NCBI GenBank assembly: GCA_947493945.1 | Contig: CANLSR010000001.1 | Coordinates: 744,001-808,000, forward strand | Origin: an uncultured bacterium | GTDB taxonomy: Bacteria > Bacteroidota > Rhodothermia > Rhodothermales > Rubricoccaceae | Reading direction: 5' to 3' | Length of the DNA stretch: 64,000 bases | Shown: in pieces, positions 59,467 through 64,000 of the stretch | Position numbering within the stretch: position 1 is the first letter of the stretch | How the letters are laid out: each line of letters begins with the position of its first letter | Notes under the pieces: model-generated | What the model saw: the letters and a program-made list of their open reading frames with translations, nothing else | Told to the model about the DNA's origin: nothing | The model's database searches: none | Made by a program: the position numbers and the translations under genes

Positions 59467-61203
59467 CTACCCCCGCAACGCTGAGGCAAAGATAGCCGGC
59501 AGCTTGAGCGGGTTCGGGCTGGCGGCGAACTCCGTCACGCGCTGGGCGGTCACGTCGGCGGTGTCGTTGGTGACGAACCACAGCGGCTTGGGCGCCGCGT
59601 GCGTCTCGCCCAGCAGCAGCGACCGCGGGAACGGCGAGAACGGCCCATAAACGACCGTCTTCTGGGGCTTGTCGAACAGCCACGCGTTGTGGACCACGCC
59701 CGAGCCCGACTGGATGTCGTCGCGCGGGTGGCCGGGGAAGGCGCCCCACGCGCCCTGGGCGATCAGGAAGCCCGCTCCGCTCCACATATTGACGCCGATG
59801 GTGCCGTACTCCAGGTCCGCCAGGATCTGCTCGAAGCGGTCGCCCAGCTGGCGGCGCGTGCGCGGGTGGATGAGGACCGTCACGCCCAACGTGCCCGCCA
59901 GCGTGTCGTTGCACCAGGCCACGGCGCGCTCTAGCCACTCGCCGGGGTCGTCGCTGGCGGAGCCGCCGGGCAAGCTGGTCACGGCCAGGGCCGGGCCGAA
60001 CACCTCGTTGGTAAACACCGGCTGACCCGGCTCCGGCGGCACGTCGGGCACCAAGGTGCGAGTCTCGCCCATCGTCTCGGCGTCGGGGTAGGCGTCGGCC
60101 AAGTCCGCCAGCCGGTCGTCGGCGCCGGGATAGTAGGCAGGGCGGTCGGGCAAGTCCGCGAACGTCTGGCGGACGGCGCCCATGAACGCGTCGTGCTGCT
60201 CCCACGCCTCCGGCAGCACCAGCACTTGGCTGGCGATGCAGTTGAAGCCGCCGTTGTGCATCTTCTGCGACGCGACGTGCTCGGCCTGGAAATCGAGGTC
60301 GGGCTCGGACCAGTCGCCCGGGACCACGATGCACGGGCTGATGCCGCCCAATTCGCTCGTCACCGGCGTGTCGATGGCTGGGTCGTCGGCCGCCTTGCGC
60401 TTTTTGCCCGCCGCGCCGGTTCCGTAGACGATGGCGTCGTGCGTCTGGGCCGATCCCGTCACGTGGATCGTGTCGATGGCGTCGTGGCGCGTCAGGACCT
60501 CGCCCACGTCCGCGCCGCCGTAGGCAAAGCGGAGGTAGCCGGCGTCGACGAACTCGGCGAACGCCTCCTCCAGCACCGGCCCGAGATAGCTGTTGACCGG
60601 GTTCATCTTGAGCAGGACCACCTCGCCTTCGGCGTAGAGCTTGTAGAGCACGTCGAGCGGTGGGATGGCCGCGATGTTGCCGGCGCCGAGCACGAGCGCC
60701 ACCTTGCCCTCGGGGTCCGCCTGCTGGTAGAACACGCCGACCGTCTCCGCCAGCGTGTCGGGCGTGACGCCGGGCTGCTGCCACACGTCCACCTCGACGC
60801 CGCTGAGCAACAACCGGTCGTAGACCCCGTCCGGCACCACGCGGACGACCGTCTGGCCGTCCGGCCGCTGGCGGACACGGCCGTCGAGCAGCTCGTCGAC
60901 GGTGCCGGCCTGGATGTGGCGCAGCGTTTGGGCCAGCGGGTCGACGTAGTTGACGGTCGCCCACGGCCCCGATGTCCACTCCTCGCCCCGTAGCGGCGAG
61001 CCAACCGGAAGCCCTTTGGCGCGGCTCGCAGCCGTCACCCAGCGCCCGGCGACCGCGGCGATGCGCGGCCTCAGCCCCTCCAGCATCTCGATCTTGCGGC
61101 CGAGCGGCAGCCGCGCCCATTCGGTCGCGCGCCCCGCCAGCGTGTCGAGCGCCCCGTCGATGGTGGCGTGGTCGGTGTCGGGCGGGATCGGAGGCATCTC
61201 CAT
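59467..61203 (-). CDS. Aldehyde dehydrogenase superfamily protein, long form
   Basis: 578 residues from the ATG at 61203 (MEMPPIPPDTDHATIDGALD). NAD-binding LVLGAGNIAAIPPLDVLYKL, HVTGSAQTHDAIVYG, the catalytic Glu in TSELGGISPCIVV and the catalytic Cys in NGGFNCIASQVLV are all present, so it should oxidise an aldehyde to an acid. It is about 80 residues longer than typical 490-residue ALDHs, with insertions around LFDKPQKTVVYGPFSPFP and a C-terminal FVTNDTADVTAQRVTEF region, resembling a bacterial group without clear substrate. A 14-bp dyad lies 41 nt upstream. Confidence 0.88.
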   Translation of the reverse strand: MEMPPIPPDTDHATIDGALDTLAGRATEWARLPLGRKIEMLEGLRPRIAAVAGRWVTAASRAKGLPVGSPLRGEEWTSGPWATVNYVDPLAQTLRHIQAGTVDELLDGRVRQRPDGQTVVRVVPDGVYDRLLLSGVEVDVWQQPGVTPDTLAETVGVFYQQADPEGKVALVLGAGNIAAIPPLDVLYKLYAEGEVVLLKMNPVNSYLGPVLEEAFAEFVDAGYLRFAYGGADVGEVLTRHDAIDTIHVTGSAQTHDAIVYGTGAAGKKRKAADDPAIDTPVTSELGGISPCIVVPGDWSEPDLDFQAEHVASQKMHNGGFNCIASQVLVLPEAWEQHDAFMGAVRQTFADLPDRPAYYPGADDRLADLADAYPDAETMGETRTLVPDVPPEPGQPVFTNEVFGPALAVTSLPGGSASDDPGEWLERAVAWCNDTLAGTLGVTVLIHPRTRRQLGDRFEQILADLEYGTIGVNMWSGAGFLIAQGAWGAFPGHPRDDIQSGSGVVHNAWLFDKPQKTVVYGPFSPFPRSLLLGETHAAPKPLWFVTNDTADVTAQRVTEFAASPNPLKLPAIFASALRG

Positions 61204-61244
61204 CGGTGCAGCGGCTGGTGTGCGTGTGGTACGCCGGCCGCCCG

Positions 61245-61258
61245 CGTAGGTCCCTACG
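61245..61258. promoter_or_regulatory. Palindrome upstream of the aldehyde dehydrogenase gene
   Basis: CGTAGG-TC-CCTACG, perfect inverted repeat, 41 nt upstream of the ALDH start. Candidate operator; no regulator gene is adjacent. Confidence 0.4.
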
Positions 61259-61402
61259 AATAGGGCGCTGGTTGACACGGTGGCCCACTGGCGGCCCAGG
61301 TTCCGAGCGCGCCGCTCTCCGAGTGCCTGCCCGGAAGAACGCCAGCCCAGGGACGCGCCGGCGGCGTCCGCCAGCGGCGTAGTCTGGGGCGTGCCCGTCC
61401 CG

Positions 61403-62329
61403 ATGCGCCGCTCCTCCGTCCTGGCCGTCACCGCGTTGGTGATGGCGGCGTTCGCGGCCAACTCCGTGCTGGCCCGGCTGGCGCTACGCGCGACCGCCAT
61501 CGACGCCGTCACGTTTACGGGCGTCCGGCTGGCAGCGGGCGCGGTCGTGCTGGCGGTGGTCGTGCGCGCACGCGGCGGGAGACTGGGCGGAAGCTGGGCC
61601 TCGGCGGCGGCGCTGTTCGCGTACGCGGCGGCGTTCTCGGCGGCCTACCTGTCGCTCGCGGCCGGGACCGGCGCGCTGCTCCTGTTCGGCGCCGTCCAGC
61701 TGACGATGGTCGGGTGGGGACGCGTTCAGGGCGAGCGGCTGAGTGCGCTTCAGGCCGTCGGCGTAGCGACTGCGCTCGCCGGGCTGGCGGTGTTGGTGGC
61801 GCCCGGCGTCCAAGCGCCCGAGCCGGCGCCGGCGTTGCTGATGGTCGGTGCGGGTGCGGCGTGGGGCCTCTACTCGCTGCGCGGACGCGGCGAGACCGAC
61901 CCGACCGGGGCGACGGCCGGCAACTTTGCTCGGGCCGTCCCGCTGGCAGTTGGCCTCGCGCTGGCGACGGCCGCCAGCGGCCGGGCGCTCGTGCCCGACC
62001 CGGCCGGCGTCGGGTGGGCCGTGCTCTCGGGCGCCGTCACGTCCGGGCTGGGCTACGTCGCATGGTACGCCGTGCTGCCGTCGCTGCGGGCGGCGTCCGC
62101 GGCGACGGTCCAACTGTCCGTCCCGGTGCTGGCCGCGCTGGGCGGCGTGGTGCTGTTGGGCGAGCCAGTGACGGCCCGGCTGACGCTTGCCTCCGCCGTG
62201 ACGCTGGGCGGCATTGCGCTCGTGGTCCGGTCACGGAGCCGTCAGGTCGCGCGGGCGGACTCCGCCACCCCGTCAGCGGCATTGCCAGCTAGCGCGGCGG
62301 CAAACCGCTCGGCCGAGCCCGGTCCGTAG
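61403..62329 (+). CDS. EamA/DMT-superfamily transporter (second)
   Basis: 308 residues from the ATG at 61403; a GTG at 61391 is possible. Ten helices in two EamA repeats: VMAAFAANSVLARLALRATA, GTGALLLFGAVQLTMVGWGR, LRAASAATVQLSVPVLAALG. The GAGAAWGLYSLRGRG segment marks the second repeat. The last approximately 30 residues after IALVVRSRSR are hydrophilic and low-complexity and are encoded opposite the end of the ATP-grasp gene (88-bp antisense overlap), so an earlier stop has probably been lost. Substrate unknown. Confidence 0.88.
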   Translation: MRRSSVLAVTALVMAAFAANSVLARLALRATAIDAVTFTGVRLAAGAVVLAVVVRARGGRLGGSWASAAALFAYAAAFSAAYLSLAAGTGALLLFGAVQLTMVGWGRVQGERLSALQAVGVATALAGLAVLVAPGVQAPEPAPALLMVGAGAAWGLYSLRGRGETDPTGATAGNFARAVPLAVGLALATAASGRALVPDPAGVGWAVLSGAVTSGLGYVAWYAVLPSLRAASAATVQLSVPVLAALGGVVLLGEPVTARLTLASAVTLGGIALVVRSRSRQVARADSATPSAALPASAAANRSAEPGP

Positions 62330-63132
62330 GGGAAGTACAGGGACGGCTCGATCAGCTCCAGCTCGATGATCGCCAGCGACCCGTCGGCCAGGCGGACGGC
62401 GTCGACGCGGGCGTAGAGCAGCGGCTCAGACCAGGGCACGGCAGCGAGCGCGGCCTGGGTGATCGCCAGCAGGTCGTCACTCGGCGACACGGTTTGGATG
62501 CGCCCGCCGTGCTCTTCCTGGACTCTGAAGTCGCCCGCCGCTGGTGTCTTGAGGATGGCGTGGCTCACCTCACCTCCGAACGCGAACACCGACCACTCCC
62601 CTTCCTCCACCACCGACCGCAGGAACGGCTGGACCATCGACGGCCGCTCGGCCAGCGTCGACAGCGCCTCCGCCCACTCGGCGGGATCATCCGCGAGTCG
62701 GAAGGTGCCGTCGGCGTTGGCGCTCACCTGGGGCTTGGCCACCACCTCGCCCCCCCCCCACTGGCGGACCGCGTCGGCCAGCAGGTCCGGCGTGAGGGCG
62801 TCCGCCCAGAGCGTCGGGACGATGGAGACGCCGGCGGCCTCCAGGTCGCGGAGGTAGCTCTTCTCGACGTTCCACCGCATCACCGCCAGCGGGTTCTCCA
62901 GCCGCGTCTGGCGGTCGATCTCGGCGAGCACGTCGAAAAACGCGGCCGGCGCGTCCTGGTAGTCCCACGGCGACCGCACCACGACCGCGTCCCAGCGGCT
63001 CCAGTCCGCGCCGCTCCGCCACGGCACCTCGGCCACGGTCCAGCCCAGCGCCGCCAGCGGGGCGACGGCGTCGCGGTCGTAGACCACGAAGTCGTCGGCG
63101 TGGTCCATCGTCAGGAAGGCGCAGGCGGGCAT
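62242..63132 (-). CDS. ATP-grasp domain protein (RimK/glutathione-synthetase-like)
   Basis: 296 residues. N-terminal Rossmann-like part with DAVVVRSPWDYQDAPAAFFD, then an ATP-grasp fold: VVAKPQVSANADGTFRL, MVQPFLRSVVEEGEWSVFAFG (ATP/Mg contact), and ARVDAVRLADGSLAIIELELIEPSLYF with the terminal Glu/Asn-type metal site. This pattern occurs in a group of ATP-dependent carboxylate-amine ligases of unknown product. It is convergent with the EamA gene, whose 3' end it overlaps by 88 bp, so a peptide or amino-acid-derived product and its exporter is possible but unproven. Confidence 0.85.
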   Translation of the reverse strand: MPACAFLTMDHADDFVVYDRDAVAPLAALGWTVAEVPWRSGADWSRWDAVVVRSPWDYQDAPAAFFDVLAEIDRQTRLENPLAVMRWNVEKSYLRDLEAAGVSIVPTLWADALTPDLLADAVRQWGGGEVVAKPQVSANADGTFRLADDPAEWAEALSTLAERPSMVQPFLRSVVEEGEWSVFAFGGEVSHAILKTPAAGDFRVQEEHGGRIQTVSPSDDLLAITQAALAAVPWSEPLLYARVDAVRLADGSLAIIELELIEPSLYFPYGPGSAERFAAALAGNAADGVAESARAT

Positions 63133-63153
63133 GGGTACGGGGCGGAGCGGCTG

Positions 63154-63159
63154 AACCTA
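63154..63159 (-). promoter_or_regulatory. Putative -7 element (TAGGTT) for the ATP-grasp gene
   Basis: Minus-strand TAGGTT ending 21 nt before the ATG at 63132. Confidence 0.4.
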
Positions 63160-63220
63160 GCGCCGGGACACGCCTGCGCCCCGGCCGAGGAGGACCGCCA
63201 GCCCGCCGCCCAGACACAAG

Positions 63221-63254
63221 GAGGCCCTGCCGGGCGGAGAACCGGCAGGGCCTC
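63221..63254 (-). terminator. Terminator downstream of ftsZ
   Basis: Perfect 13-bp stem GAGGCCCTGCCGG / CCGGCAGGGCCTC with an 8-nt loop, followed on the minus strand by CTTGTGTCT. It lies about 100 nt past the ftsZ stop. Confidence 0.8.
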
Positions 63255-63357
63255 AGGACAACCCTGGCGAAGTTGTCCGGGGGGATCGTCTCGCCCCACG
63301 CCCGAGGGTACGCCCGGGGGTGTGACACAAGTGAGGCACCGCGTGCCCGCCCCAGGT

Positions 63358-64000
63358 TTAGTCCATCATCCGGCGCAGGAACGCCGGCACGTCGGTGTCC
63401 TCCTTGTTGATCCGCTCGCGGCGCGGCACGTCCGCGTTGGGCAGCGGGCGGACGTTGGCCGGGCGGGAGCCGGGCGCCCGCCCGGTCTCCTCGTCGACGT
63501 CGCGCTCGCGGACCTCGTCCTCGTAGGAGGTGTGGGCGCGGCGCTCGTAGGCGGGGATGTCCAGGTTCTTCAGGTTGTCCTCGCCCTTGTAGCGCGGCGC
63601 CCCGGAGCCCGAGCCCAGGACCACGCTGGGCCGACGGGCCGGCGCCTCCTCGGCCTGCTCGCGCGCCGCCTGGTCGAAGCCGGTCGCGATCACCGTCACG
63701 CGCAGCGAGTCGCCCAGCGACTCGTCGATGACGGTGCCGAAGATGACCTCGGCCTCGTCGCCGGCCTCCGACTGGATCACCTGAGTCGCCTGCGTCGCCT
63801 CCCGGATCCCGAGGTCCACGCCGGCCGTGATGTTGACGAGCACGTTGCGGGCGCCCGCGATCGAGATGCCGTCCAAGAGCGGCGACGAGATGGCCTCGTT
63901 GGCCGCGCGCTCCGCCCGGCGCTCGCCCGTCGCGATCGCCGACGACATCAGGGCCGTGCCGCCGTCCATCATCGTCGTGCGGACGTCGGCGAAGTCGAGG
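63358..64000 (-). CDS. ftsZ: Cell division protein FtsZ, C-terminal part (5' end outside window)
   Basis: The visible 213 codons begin within DFADVRTTMMDGGTALMSSA and include the T7-loop-containing C-terminal GTPase subdomain: ERAANEAISSPLLDGISIAG, NVLVNITAGVDLGIREATQA, EVIFGTVIDESLGDSLRVTV, IATGFD. A variable, charged linker (about 110 residues) leads to the conserved tail DTDVPAFLRRMMD, the peptide that binds FtsA and other Z-ring partners. The true start and the GTP-binding half lie beyond position 64000; the ATGs at 63972 and 63969 are internal. In many bacteria ftsZ ends the dcw cluster. Confidence 0.97.
   Translation of the reverse strand, partial: LDFADVRTTMMDGGTALMSSAIATGERRAERAANEAISSPLLDGISIAGARNVLVNITAGVDLGIREATQATQVIQSEAGDEAEVIFGTVIDESLGDSLRVTVIATGFDQAAREQAEEAPARRPSVVLGSGSGAPRYKGEDNLKNLDIPAYERRAHTSYEDEVRERDVDEETGRAPGSRPANVRPLPNADVPRRERINKEDTDVPAFLRRMMD

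Overview
The window is about 70% GC and reads as a chromosomal segment of a Rhodothermota/Bacteroidota-type bacterium, probably pigmented and in or near the Rubricoccaceae (inference). The pointers are a SusC/SusD outer-membrane pair with a GH13 amylase, many lipobox proteins, a CrtZ-type carotenoid hydroxylase, an rplM-rpsI-rpsB-tsf translation cluster, Bacteroidota-like TA-N2-TT promoter elements 20-28 nt before start codons, and frequent GTG starts. No prophage, IS transposase, rRNA or CRISPR array was seen.

Layout. 1-9.3 kb (minus): alpha-glucan utilisation locus lacI-susC-susD-lipoprotein-amylase, driven from one promoter with a near-perfect LacI-family operator just downstream. 9.5-17.8 kb: PhoD-like phosphatase, two tandem EutN/CcmL microcompartment-vertex proteins without other shell genes, a DUF368 carrier-lipid transporter, a NarL-type two-component system, a PIN/RHH toxin-antitoxin pair, and an isolated NuoI-like ferredoxin. 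17.8-30.2 kb: glycosyltransferase, YndJ-like membrane protein, HtrA protease, AAA+ ATPase, GluR0-like ligand-gated K+ channel, Lrp plus PLP gamma-lyase, MgtC, CrtZ, ECF sigma, PP-loop ATPase with an upstream btuF remnant. 30.4-38 kb (minus): tRNA-Ser, frr, pyrH, then an inserted TetR / BlaI-M56 module, then tsf, rpsB, rpsI, rplM. 38.3-48.5 kb (plus): ECF-like sigma with a membrane partner, ruvA, PhoB-type regulator, tdk, DnaJ-like protein, ahcY, cysE-cysK, EamA transporter, yebC. 48.5-64 kb: FKBP lipoproteins, two SDRs, a molybdenum formate-dehydrogenase-like operon (fdhA-DUF1641-fdhD-small ORF-mobA), lipase-like hydrolase, a broken hicA, aldehyde dehydrogenase, a second EamA transporter, an ATP-grasp enzyme and the 3' end of ftsZ.

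Functional links. The Sus genes import and degrade alpha-glucan under LacI-type control. The ahcY, cysE, cysK and gamma-lyase genes handle homocysteine/cysteine sulfur. fdhD and mobA supply sulfuration and the guanylyl part of the molybdenum cofactor for the adjacent FdhA. frr, pyrH, tsf, rpsB, rpsI and rplM are the conserved translation block.

The strongest unexplained signal is at the DNA level. The octamer GCTGGCGG / CCGCCAGC occurs about 150 times by eye (about 12 expected from base composition) and is repeatedly paired as a palindrome CCGCTGGCGGA-N5-TCCGCCAGCGG just after stop codons. This resembles the uptake-sequence terminators of Neisseria and Haemophilus. Other intergenic repeat families, two broken genes (btuF, hicA) and a recently duplicated domain in an M56 sensor protease are also described.
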